A stretch of 64,000 nucleotides of DNA, taken from assembly GCF_900291975.1 (NCBI RefSeq), contig NZ_OMPN01000001.1, positions 1,364,001 through 1,428,000 on the forward strand. The letters are read 5' to 3'. The position numbers were made by a program, and so were the translations under genes. Position 1 is the first letter of the stretch. Each line of letters begins with the position of its first letter. Source of the stretch: Agathobaculum massiliense (GTDB lineage: Bacteria; Bacillota; Clostridia; Oscillospirales; Butyricicoccaceae). The notes under the pieces are model-generated. The model saw only the letters and a list, made by a program, of their open reading frames with translations, was not told the origin of the DNA and made no database searches. Positions 41,847 through 49,703 of the stretch are shown here, in pieces.

Positions 41847-43013
41847 TTACATCTGATGGTCGAACGTAACCACCGGATTATACCGCCAGTCGATTTTTTT
41901 CAGCTGGTCCCGAATCCGCATCATCAGCTCCCGCTTTGCATCGTTGTCGTAGCTGAACGGGACGACCACGTCAAAAATCAGGTTGATCTGCCGTTCCCCG
42001 TCCACAACGCGGAAATCGTGCATGGAGAGCCTTTCGTCGATCGACCGCAGCACGGCGTCCGCCTGCTCGCGCAGCGCGGCGACATGCGCGTTGTTGACGT
42101 CGATCGGGTCCATGTGGATAACCACATATACCCCTGTCTGCTGCCAAACCCGTTTCTCCGCCTCGTCGATCACCTCATGCACGGCGACAAAGTCGGAATC
42201 GCTCGGCACTTCCGCATGGAGTGACGCCAGCGAGCGCCCCGCGCCGTAATTATGGACGATCAGGTCGTGTACGCCCACGATGTAGTCCGAATCCATCACA
42301 ATGCGCTCGATGCTTTTCGCAACCTCGGGGTCCGCGGCCTCACCGAGCAGCGGCGCGACCGTATCGCGCGCGATACCGGCGCCCGCCCAGATGATGAACA
42401 GCGCCACCAGCACCCCTATATAGCCGTCCACCGGCAGGGTGGTGAAACGGCCCGCAATCATGCCGACCACGACCACGCCGGTCGTGATGACATCGTTCCG
42501 GCTGTCCTGCCCCGCGGCCATCAGCACGGGCGAATCGATCCGGCGGCCGATCCCCACGTTGAACGCACCCATCCACAGCTTGACTGCCATGGAAACCGCG
42601 AGAATGGCGATCAGGATGGGCGATGCCTCGACCGGCTCTGGATGGAGGATACGGCCGGCCGAGGTTTTCAGAAACTCAAAGCCGACCAGGACGATGATAA
42701 ACGATACGATCAGCCCCGCGATATATTCCGTGCGCCCATAACCGAACGGATGCTTTGCGTCCGGCTCCTTGCCGGAAACCTTGAAGCCCACAATCGAAAT
42801 CAGGCAGGAAAGGCCGTCCGACAGGTTATTGAACGCATCCGCGGCAATGGAAATCGCGCCGCTGAGCAGGCCGATCGCCATTTTGAGCGCAAACAGGAAC
42901 AGGTTGCACGCGATACCCACCGCGCCGGACAGCACACCATAGCGCTCCCGCACGCGGGCGTCCCGCGTATTTTCCGCATCCTTCACAAACAGGCGGATCA
43001 ACAGGCTGGTCAT
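41847..43013 (-). CDS. Cation diffusion facilitator metal transporter
   Basis: CDF-family exporter of 388 residues with six membrane helices in the first 220 residues. Helix 2 carries ISIAADAFNNLSDGLS (metal-binding Asp/Asn pattern NxxxD) and helix 5 carries GQDSRNDVITTGVVV. The cytoplasmic C-terminal part (about 220-388) is longer than usual (family about 300) and seems to hold two ferredoxin-like regulatory domains: HDLIVHNYGAGRSLASLHAEV and a second stretch from about 305 with HDFRVVDGER. It probably exports Zn, Fe or Mn. Its start overlaps the stop of the preceding DUF1294 gene by four bases. Confidence 0.88.
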   Translation of the reverse strand: MTSLLIRLFVKDAENTRDARVRERYGVLSGAVGIACNLFLFALKMAIGLLSGAISIAADAFNNLSDGLSCLISIVGFKVSGKEPDAKHPFGYGRTEYIAGLIVSFIIVLVGFEFLKTSAGRILHPEPVEASPILIAILAVSMAVKLWMGAFNVGIGRRIDSPVLMAAGQDSRNDVITTGVVVVGMIAGRFTTLPVDGYIGVLVALFIIWAGAGIARDTVAPLLGEAADPEVAKSIERIVMDSDYIVGVHDLIVHNYGAGRSLASLHAEVPSDSDFVAVHEVIDEAEKRVWQQTGVYVVIHMDPIDVNNAHVAALREQADAVLRSIDERLSMHDFRVVDGERQINLIFDVVVPFSYDNDAKRELMMRIRDQLKKIDWRYNPVVTFDHQM

Positions 43014-43294
43014 AGCATCCCCCTCGTATACAGAATATTATATATGCCCATACAAATTACTAATTGTAATATCATAATTGCTGGGATGCCTAACATAAAG
43101 CTGCGGTGCAGCGTTTTGTGGCGGATCAGTAGCATGCTCGCATACACGCCCGGCCCGCCGCCGACCAGGGCCCAGAAAAACAGCGTGCGCTCCGGCACAC
43201 GCCCCCATCCATTCCTCGCGGCTATTTTATCATATATGCTGACCAGCGCGCCGATCGCACTGACCACAAGCAGATAGTACCAAACGCCTTTCAC
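43010..43294 (-). CDS. DUF1294-family membrane protein
   Basis: Protein of 94 residues with three hydrophobic segments and the family pattern YDKIAARNGWGRVPE followed by FFWALVGGGPGVYAS and RHKTLHRSF. Function is unknown. I choose the GTG at 43292-43294 (VKGVWYYLL) because GGGGAGGGG lies 9 nt upstream and a promoter places the transcript start near 43325; the ATG further out would lie at the transcript start. It overlaps the CDF transporter by four bases, so the two may work together. Confidence 0.8.
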   Translation of the reverse strand: MKGVWYYLLVVSAIGALVSIYDKIAARNGWGRVPERTLFFWALVGGGPGVYASMLLIRHKTLHRSFMLGIPAIMILQLVICMGIYNILYTRGML

Positions 43295-43334
43295 GGCTGA
43301 CAGCCCCTCCCCCGCCGGAATTTCCTTATATTTT

Positions 43335-43363
43335 AGCATAGGCGCCTGCGGGATGCAACCAGA
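43335..43363 (-). promoter_or_regulatory. Promoter of the DUF1294-CDF unit
   Basis: Minus strand TTGCAT, 17-bp spacer ending TGC, TAAAAT, placed about 35 nt before the ribosome binding site of the DUF1294 gene. The extended -10 compensates for a moderate -35. Confidence 0.55.
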
Positions 43364-43443
43364 CGCACAAAAAGTAGCCGCGACTAACGTTTTCGCGCGT
43401 GAGCAGCGGAAAGGGGACGCGCGTCTGCGCGTCCCCCGTACTG

Positions 43444-44379
43444 CTATTCTGTCTGCGCGGCGAGCCGCTTGGGGTTGCCGTTGTCGAACGGCGCGTCGAA
43501 ATGGTACCGCAGCAGCCAGCCCGCGTCAAACTGGGCGGCATACTGTCCCGCGAGCGACGCGGCGCGGATGCGCGCCAGGCCGAACAGCTCGGGTACGGAA
43601 TCCGTGCGCACCTCCCCCGGCGTCCACAGGCTGCCCCACGGCTCATGCTCCAGATTGAGCGCGTCCCATGCGGGTAGCTCGGTCTTCATATGGCCGGTCA
43701 GCAGCGCGCCGCGTCCGGCAAGGCGCTCCAGCCGCTGTGCGGCGCGGTATATGCCGCGGCTCTCCGAATAGAAAAACGTTTCCCACGCCAGCATCTCGTC
43801 AAACGCCCGCCGGAGGCTGTACGGCGGCGCGTCCGTCCCATATACCGCTTTCAGCACCGCGTGGAGCAGCGCGGCAAGCACGGCCTTCTCCTCAGCCTCC
43901 AGCGTGTAGGAATCCGCCGGTGAAAAGGTTGTGACCGGCGCGCGGCGCACGCGCTCATATACCAGGGAATCGATATCGCTTTCGATCTGACAATGGACCG
44001 CGGAGCCGGACAGGCGCGTGTCCACGGAACGGATCTGCTCCTGCCGGCAGTATACATACGGGTGTATCTCGCTGTCGAGCGCATAATGGCACAGGAAGCC
44101 GTAAAAATACGCGCTGGCGATCTCATGGGCCGCGCCGGTCAGGTCGTGTACGCCGTGCGCGAGTGCCGCGAACAGCCGGTCCGTCCGCTCGGAATGCATC
44201 CGGTTGCCCAGCTTATGCAGCGGGCTGCCGAACAGGACTTTCCGGTAAAACAGCGGGTCCGGCCCCTGGCAGCCCCAGTAAAAGCAGGCCGGACGGCTTT
44301 CGGCAAGCGCCTGCACCGGAGCCGGAAAAACCGCGAGCGCCTGCTCTCCGAACAAATGATGGGATACGAAATCCGCCAT
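43444..44379 (-). CDS. Zinc-dependent phospholipase C-like protein
   Basis: Protein of 311 residues of the zinc-dependent phospholipase C family (PF00882 type). Metal-binding histidines and aspartates lie in ADFVSHHLFGEQAL (start), YWGCQGPDPLFY (near 35), YGFLCHYALDSEIHPYV (near 93) and GSAVHCQIESDID (near 125). There is no signal peptide, so it acts inside the cell or is not a secreted toxin. Members of this intracellular group in Clostridia are of unknown substrate. It is a single-gene unit. Confidence 0.82.
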   Translation of the reverse strand: MADFVSHHLFGEQALAVFPAPVQALAESRPACFYWGCQGPDPLFYRKVLFGSPLHKLGNRMHSERTDRLFAALAHGVHDLTGAAHEIASAYFYGFLCHYALDSEIHPYVYCRQEQIRSVDTRLSGSAVHCQIESDIDSLVYERVRRAPVTTFSPADSYTLEAEEKAVLAALLHAVLKAVYGTDAPPYSLRRAFDEMLAWETFFYSESRGIYRAAQRLERLAGRGALLTGHMKTELPAWDALNLEHEPWGSLWTPGEVRTDSVPELFGLARIRAASLAGQYAAQFDAGWLLRYHFDAPFDNGNPKRLAAQTE

Positions 44380-44553
44380 AACAGCTCTTCCTTTCTTTGT
44401 TGGCGTCAGCAGTCTGCGCCCTCATTATACACGCTTTTCCGACAAAGGGAAAGCGTGCAGGAGAAAAAACTGCGGCGTTTTTTTGCTGCCGGCGGCTCGC
44501 TTTACCTTTTCCCCTTGGCATGCTATAATATAAGCAGGCCATCTTCGCCGCGT

Positions 44554-45801
44554 TCAGGCCCGCGGGCGCAGCAGCAGCACGGATACGTCGTTGACGTTGG
44601 TTCCCGTGGGTCCGGTCTTAATCAGCCCGTCCACCCGGGCAAGCGCATGATAGGCGTCGTTATCCGACAGCACGCGGTCGATGGATATGCCCTGCGCGGC
44701 AAGACGGCCGCAGGTCGTCCCGTCCACCAAGCCGCCCGCCGCGTCGGTAGGACCGTCCGTCCCGTCCGAGCCGACCGAAAACACGGCCGCGCCCACCAGT
44801 CCCGCAATCCCGCGCGCGGCGGAAAGCGCAACCTCCTGATTGCGGCCGCCCAGCCCCGTGCCTGTGATATGCACGACGGTTTCGCCGCCCGCGATAAACG
44901 CAAGCGGCTTTACTGTATCCGCATGGTACTGCGCGACCGACGCGAGGAAGCTGCCCGCCTCCCGCGCTTCGCAACACAGGCTCGCGGTCAGCACGGTCGT
45001 TTCATAGCCCAGCGCGCGGCACGCGCCTGCCGCCGCCGCGCACAATTCGCGCACCGAGCCGGTGACCCGCGTTTCCACATGATCCAGACGGCGCGGCAGC
45101 GGCCGGTCGAGCAGCGGCAGCACCTCCGGCGGGAGCCGCAGCCCGTATTTTTCCACGACCGCGTGTGCCTGCTCCGCGGTCGAGCGGTCCGGATAGGCCG
45201 GTCCGGAAGCGATCATGTCCAGCGGGTCGCCCACGATGTCCGACAGCACGATGGCGAACACCCGCGCGGGCGCGCAGAGCTGCGCGAACCGTCCACCCTT
45301 GACCGCACTGACCCGCTTGCGCAGCGTGTTCATCTCAACGATATCCGCGCCGCAGCGCAGAAGCTGGCCGGTCAGGTCCGCGAGCGCCTCCGGCCCGCAA
45401 AGCGGCTTTTCAAACAGCGCCGAGCCGCCGCCCGATATGAGCAGCAGGACCAGGTCGTTTTCCCCCAGCGGCTCCACCAGCCGTATCGCCTCGTCGGTGG
45501 CGTCGAACGAATTCCAGTCAGGCACTGGATGTCCCGCCTCCCGAATACGCAGGCCCGGGATATCGCCACCCGCGTGGCCGTATTTGGTGATCACGATACC
45601 GTCCGACACCGCGCCGCCCAGACAGCCGGCAGCGGCCTTCGCCATCTGCCAGGCTGCCTTGCCCAGCGCGACCAGGACCAGCCGGCCGGTCGGGGGCGTA
45701 AACCCTTTCAGCGCGCGCGCCACCGCCTCGTCCGGCAGCACGGCGCGGATCGAAGCGTCGATAATGCGCGCCGCGTCCTCACGAATTTTCATAGCGCTCA
45801 A
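44554..45801 (-). CDS. Glycerate 2-kinase of the MOFRL family (TtuD/GckA type)
   Basis: Protein of 415 residues. The N-terminal DUF4147 domain (about 5-240) has VALGKAAWQMAKAAA, GGDIPGLRIREAGHPVPD and LLISGGGSALFE. The C-terminal MOFRL domain (about 300-410) has AGGETVVHITGTGLGGRNQE and GSDGTDGPTDAAGG. It phosphorylates D-glycerate at C2; older annotation calls it hydroxypyruvate reductase. The TTG at 45801 or ATG at 45792 may be the start; spacing from AAAGGA does not decide. It is divergent from the GntR gene and faces away from the LarA/UxaA operon. Glycerate is an end product of hexarate and tartronate routes, which links it to the neighbouring sugar-acid genes. Confidence 0.88.
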   Translation of the reverse strand: MSAMKIREDAARIIDASIRAVLPDEAVARALKGFTPPTGRLVLVALGKAAWQMAKAAAGCLGGAVSDGIVITKYGHAGGDIPGLRIREAGHPVPDWNSFDATDEAIRLVEPLGENDLVLLLISGGGSALFEKPLCGPEALADLTGQLLRCGADIVEMNTLRKRVSAVKGGRFAQLCAPARVFAIVLSDIVGDPLDMIASGPAYPDRSTAEQAHAVVEKYGLRLPPEVLPLLDRPLPRRLDHVETRVTGSVRELCAAAAGACRALGYETTVLTASLCCEAREAGSFLASVAQYHADTVKPLAFIAGGETVVHITGTGLGGRNQEVALSAARGIAGLVGAAVFSVGSDGTDGPTDAAGGLVDGTTCGRLAAQGISIDRVLSDNDAYHALARVDGLIKTGPTGTNVNDVSVLLLRPRA

Positions 45802-45863
45802 ACCATCCTTTCCAAACAGCGCCCCGGCGGGGCCTGTCTTGCAAAATCAGAGGAAATCCATAT

Positions 45864-45882
45864 AATATAAAAGTATACAGGG
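45864..45882. promoter_or_regulatory. Possible GntR half-operator and -10 in the divergent glycerate kinase/GntR gap
   Basis: The 115-bp gap contains TATAAT-like and AAGTATACAG sequences. GTATAC is also the centre of the 30-bp palindrome before larA, so both sites could be bound by the adjacent GntR protein. Confidence 0.4.
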
Positions 45883-45916
45883 AATAGCTCCCCGACTCAA
45901 GTCAGGAGGCGGAATT

Positions 45917-46576
45917 ATGCCAAAAAACAGGCCGATTCAAACCATTGCGGATCAGGTTTACGCGATCCTGCGCAAAAACATCTGCAACGGGCTGTACGCG
46001 CCCGGCTACTGGCTGCAGGAGGCCGAGCTTTGCGAGCAGCTCGGCGTCAGCCGCAGTCCGGTGCGCGAGGCCCTGCTCCGTCTCGCGTCGGACGGGCTGC
46101 TCGTCAGCATCCCTAACAAGGGGACGTTCGTCAAGGAGTTCACCTGTAAGGATATCGACGAGATCTTTGATATGCGTGTGCTGCTGGAGGGTTACGGCAT
46201 CCGCAACAGCCGTGCCAACCTGACTTCCACCCATATCCAGCGGCTGCTCGACATTCTGGAGGACCTACAGACCATGATCGACGCGGGCGACCTGGATGCT
46301 TACGCCCGCGTGGACGAGCAGCTGCACAACGAAATCGTCTCCCTCGGCAACAACAGCATCGTCAGCTCGGCCTACTACCGCGTCGGCTCGATGAACCAGC
46401 AGTTCCGCGTGCTTTCCCTCAACATCCGCCAGCGCTTCGAGGAATCCCAGGACGAGCACCGGCAGGTTATACACGCCATCATTCGGGGCGACGCCGAGCT
46501 GGCCGAGAGCGTCAACCGCCGGCATCTGGAGCTGGCCCGCTCCTGCATCAAGGAGCAGCTCGAAAAAAAGAAATGA
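45917..46576 (+). CDS. GntR-family (FadR/FCD subfamily) transcriptional regulator
   Basis: Regulator of 219 residues. The N-terminal winged helix (about 8-75: VYAILRKNICNGLYAPG, LCEQLGVSRSPVREALLRL) binds DNA. The C-terminal FCD domain (about 80-210, all helical) has the metal/ligand residues in DEQLHNEIVSLGNN and ESQDEHRQVIHAII (Asp and His positions). FCD regulators usually respond to carboxylic acids such as sugar acids. It lies between the glycerate kinase gene and the LarA/UxaA/GntP operon and is the obvious regulator of both. AGGAGG precedes the ATG. Confidence 0.92.
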   Translation: MPKNRPIQTIADQVYAILRKNICNGLYAPGYWLQEAELCEQLGVSRSPVREALLRLASDGLLVSIPNKGTFVKEFTCKDIDEIFDMRVLLEGYGIRNSRANLTSTHIQRLLDILEDLQTMIDAGDLDAYARVDEQLHNEIVSLGNNSIVSSAYYRVGSMNQQFRVLSLNIRQRFEESQDEHRQVIHAIIRGDAELAESVNRRHLELARSCIKEQLEKKK

Positions 46577-46588
46577 TCCCCGCAGACA

Positions 46589-46624
46589 AATGGCTGCCGC
46601 ATTTGCGGCAGCCATTTTTATTTG
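46589..46624 (+). terminator. Terminator after the GntR gene
   Basis: ATGGCTGCCGC-attt-GCGGCAGCCATTTTTATTTG: an 11-bp stem with a T-rich end; it lies just before the convergent gntP stop. Confidence 0.85.
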
Positions 46625-46633
46625 CTTTGTCCC

Positions 46634-48079
46634 TTAGTGGATGAAGAACGACAGGACGATGAAAATGCATGAGCCGAAAGCCGGAATCAGGATAGAGCCG
46701 ACCGACCAGGTTTTGAGGCTGGTCTTGATATCCATGCCGGAGAAGTTCGTGACAACGTGGAAATACGAGTCGTTCAGGTAGCTTGGACACATGGTGGTCA
46801 GGCAGAGCGCCATCGCCGCCAGATACGGATTGACTGCCAGACCGGCCGCCACCATCGGGGCGATAATCGCGGAGCCGGTGATCATCGCGGTCGTACCGGA
46901 ACCCTGCGGGAAACGCATGATCACGCCGATGATGATCGGAACCAGTATGCCGGGAACGCCCGCGGCAACGATCGCGTCCGCCATCATCTTGGCAGCGCCG
47001 GTCGCGTTGATGACCGCGCCCAGCGCGCCGCCCGCGGCAGTGATGAACACGATCGGACCAGCGTCGCGGCAGGCCTCCTGCATCAGATTGACACAGGTCT
47101 TCTTGTCGTAATCCCTGCAGAGCAGGAACGCGCCCATACACAGGGAGATGAACAGCGCGATGACCGGCTGGCCAAGGAACTGGACGACGTTGGCGACCAT
47201 GGTGCCTTGCAGCGAGGAGATCTGGCCGACCAGCGTGTTGGCGAAGATCAGTACGATCGGTACCAGCAGCGTTGCAAAGGACATAAACGCGCTCGGCAGC
47301 TTTTCCGCCGCCAGCAGATCCGCAAAGTCCTCGGTAACAAGGTCTTCGTTCTTCTGATACTTTTCGTTGATGCGGTCGAGCACGCGGAGTTGCGCTTCGC
47401 TGTACTGGGAGCGGTCGATCTCATACGGGACAACCAGATTAGGGTATTTCTTGCCGAAGTGGCGGAACAACGGTACCGCAAAGGCAAACAACGGGATTGA
47501 GATACCGATGCCGCACAGGATAAACATGCCCAGATCGATACCCAGACCGTTTTCCTGGAACGTGCTGACGACTGCCAGCGGGCCTGGGGTCGGCGGCACC
47601 ATAAAGTGCGTGATGTACAGGCCCATGCCGAGGATACCGCCCAGACCGACCATGGACCTCTTGGTCAGTCGGGAGAATTCCTTGGCCAGCGAGGACAGGA
47701 TAACGAAGCCGGAATCACAAAACACGGGTATGGAAACGACCCAGCCGGTCAGGCCAAGCACGACGTCGCAGTTCTTCACGCCGACCGCCTTGAGGATGGT
47801 CAGCGCCATGCGCTTGGCCGCGCCGCTCTTTTCCAGAAAGATGCCCATGATACAGCCAAAGCCAATTACCACGCCGATACTTGCCATCGTGTTGCCGAAG
47901 CCGGTTGTCACCGTGCTGACGCACTGGGTCAGTGACGAAACCTCGCCGAACGGCATCGCCAGCACCGCGATCAGGATCGCCGAAATAATCAGCGACGGGA
48001 ACGCGTGCATCTTGGTAAAAATGATCAGCACCATCATCACAACAATACCGATCAGCATTGCTACTACAGGATTTAGCAT
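46634..48079 (-). CDS. GntP-family sugar-acid/H+ symporter
   Basis: Permease of 481 residues with about 12 membrane helices. The N-terminal VVAMLIGIVVMMVLIIF and FGCIMGIFLEKSGAAKRMA, and the C-terminal AMALCLTTMCPSYLNDSYFHV are typical of the GntP/gluconate permease family. Substrates in the family include gluconate, idonate, D-serine, glycerate and other hydroxy acids. It is the last gene of the larA-uxaA operon, 120 nt after the UxaA large subunit, and provides the uptake step. The gap holds nothing distinctive. Confidence 0.9.
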   Translation of the reverse strand: MLNPVVAMLIGIVVMMVLIIFTKMHAFPSLIISAILIAVLAMPFGEVSSLTQCVSTVTTGFGNTMASIGVVIGFGCIMGIFLEKSGAAKRMALTILKAVGVKNCDVVLGLTGWVVSIPVFCDSGFVILSSLAKEFSRLTKRSMVGLGGILGMGLYITHFMVPPTPGPLAVVSTFQENGLGIDLGMFILCGIGISIPLFAFAVPLFRHFGKKYPNLVVPYEIDRSQYSEAQLRVLDRINEKYQKNEDLVTEDFADLLAAEKLPSAFMSFATLLVPIVLIFANTLVGQISSLQGTMVANVVQFLGQPVIALFISLCMGAFLLCRDYDKKTCVNLMQEACRDAGPIVFITAAGGALGAVINATGAAKMMADAIVAAGVPGILVPIIIGVIMRFPQGSGTTAMITGSAIIAPMVAAGLAVNPYLAAMALCLTTMCPSYLNDSYFHVVTNFSGMDIKTSLKTWSVGSILIPAFGSCIFIVLSFFIH

Positions 48080-48198
48080 GTTTTTACCCCCTTATTCACT
48101 CGTCTTTTTCTTATCTTCCTCATCTTCCAATCCGATTCCGGCGATGGCCCATCCCCCTTTCCGCTCCGGCCGCAAAGCTGTATCCACAGCCCCTATGG

Positions 48199-49377
48199 TC
48201 AAATGACCGGACCGAGACAGAAAATGTCCATCGAGCCGAAATAGCCCAGCGCCTCGTTCTTCGTCATTTCGCCCGACAGCACGCGTATCAGCAGCTCGAA
48301 CGCCTCTTCGCCGACCTCTTCAATGGTCTTTTCACCCGTGATGATGCGGCCCGCGTTCAGGTCCATATCGTGCTGCATGCGCTCATATGTATTGGGGTTG
48401 CCGCAGATCTTGACGACCGGCATGGAGGGGAAGCCCTGCGGCGCGCCGCGTCCGGTCGAAAACAGCATGATCTGTGCACCCGTGGCGGCCATGCCGGTCA
48501 GGATCTCCGGCTCACGGCCGGGCGCGTCCTTGATCCAGAGCCCCTTCTGGTCGGTCACGCGGTCGGTGTATTCCAGCACGCCCTGGATCGGACGGTGACC
48601 GCTTTTGACGATCGCGCCCAGGCTCTTTTCCTCGATGCTGGACAGCCCGCCCGCGATATTGCCGGGCGTCGGCTGGCCACCGCGCATGTCCTCGCCGACC
48701 GATTTCGCACGCTTTTCCATGCGATCGACGATCTCGTAGATCTTCCGGCCGACCGGCCCGTCCTCGCCGCCGACCGCACGCCGCGCGAGGATATGCTCGC
48801 CACCGAGGAATTCGGTCGTCTCGCCGAAGACAACAGTTGCGCCCAGGTCGACCAGCTTATCCGCCACATAGCCGATCACGCAGTTGGAGGCCATGCCGGA
48901 GGTGGTATCCGACGCGCCGCACTTGATGGACATGATTACGTTTGAAATATCGGCCGGCTCGCGCTGCAGGCCGGAGATCTGCTGCACCAGCCGCTGCGCC
49001 GCGTCAATGCCCGCCTGGATCGCCCGCGAGGTGCCGCCAAGCTCCTGGATGCGGATGATCTCGACCGGCTTGCCGGTCGCGCGGATCTCCTCCACCAGCC
49101 GCTCGTGGTCGGTTCCCTCGCAGCCGAGGCTGACGATCAGCGCCGCGCCGACGTTCGGGCTCTGCCCGAGGTTGGACAGCGTATCCGTCACCCGCTTGAG
49201 GTCGATCGGCAGCTGGCAGCAGCCCTGATGATGGAAATAGCCGATCGTTCCCTGCACCTGCCGGCAGATCGCCTGGCCCACGTCGTTGGCGCAGATAACG
49301 CTCGGAATGACCGCTACCAGATTGCGCGCGCCGAACGTGCCGTTCGCGCGCCGGTAGCCCTGAAACGTATAGCTCAT
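48199..49377 (-). CDS. UxaA-family dehydratase/lyase, large subunit
   Basis: Protein of 392 residues matching the C-terminal catalytic part of the altronate/galactarate dehydratase family. N-terminus YTFQGYRRANGTFGARN, then HHQGCCQLPIDL (near 50) and SIKCGASDTTSGMASNCVIG (near 155) with the cysteines that hold a metal. In E. coli UxaA the N- and C-domains are fused (495 residues); here they are two genes. Split forms include sulfolactate sulfo-lyase (SuyAB) and clostridial sugar-acid dehydratases, so sugar acid is likely but not proved. ATG at 49377 has GAGGAGG 9 nt upstream. Ends ICLGPVI. Confidence 0.85.
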   Translation of the reverse strand: MSYTFQGYRRANGTFGARNLVAVIPSVICANDVGQAICRQVQGTIGYFHHQGCCQLPIDLKRVTDTLSNLGQSPNVGAALIVSLGCEGTDHERLVEEIRATGKPVEIIRIQELGGTSRAIQAGIDAAQRLVQQISGLQREPADISNVIMSIKCGASDTTSGMASNCVIGYVADKLVDLGATVVFGETTEFLGGEHILARRAVGGEDGPVGRKIYEIVDRMEKRAKSVGEDMRGGQPTPGNIAGGLSSIEEKSLGAIVKSGHRPIQGVLEYTDRVTDQKGLWIKDAPGREPEILTGMAATGAQIMLFSTGRGAPQGFPSMPVVKICGNPNTYERMQHDMDLNAGRIITGEKTIEEVGEEAFELLIRVLSGEMTKNEALGYFGSMDIFCLGPVI

Positions 49378-49391
49378 AACGTAATTCCTCC

Positions 49392-49691
49392 TCAAAGGTC
49401 ACCGCGGCCGCGCAGCGCCTCAAGATTGTGTACATGGACGTAATCGCCCTTTTTGATGTCGCAGCTTGCCGCGCCGATGCACTCGCCGTATTTCATGATG
49501 TGCTCTCCCCTGGCGATATTGCATAACGCGATCTTATGGCCATACGGCACATCGCCGTGTACGGTGATCTCCTCCATATTCCCTTTCTTATCCCGCACCT
49601 CAACCCTTGTTCCGTCTGTGATTGCGTCGGCAAAAATCGTGGCGACGTTATCCAGGTCGTCGACCTTAAGCGCAAGCTTCAACTCTTCCAT
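49392..49691 (-). CDS. UxaA-family dehydratase/lyase, small (SAF-domain) subunit
   Basis: Protein of 99 residues with an SAF domain, matching the N-terminal domain of altronate dehydratase or the small subunit SuyA. The beta-clip motif is VPYGHKIALCNIARGEHIMKYGE followed by KKGDYVHVHN. It would form the enzyme with the large subunit encoded 14 nt downstream. Histidine and glutamate in this segment help bind the substrate carboxylate in relatives. Confidence 0.85.
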   Translation of the reverse strand: MEELKLALKVDDLDNVATIFADAITDGTRVEVRDKKGNMEEITVHGDVPYGHKIALCNIARGEHIMKYGECIGAASCDIKKGDYVHVHNLEALRGRGDL

Positions 49692-49703
49692 AACCGTTCC
49701 TCC

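Noticed and set aside
43993-45870. A 625-codon plus-strand frame opposite the phospholipase-like and glycerate kinase genes
   Set aside because: It spans two real genes and the gap between them, with antisense composition.
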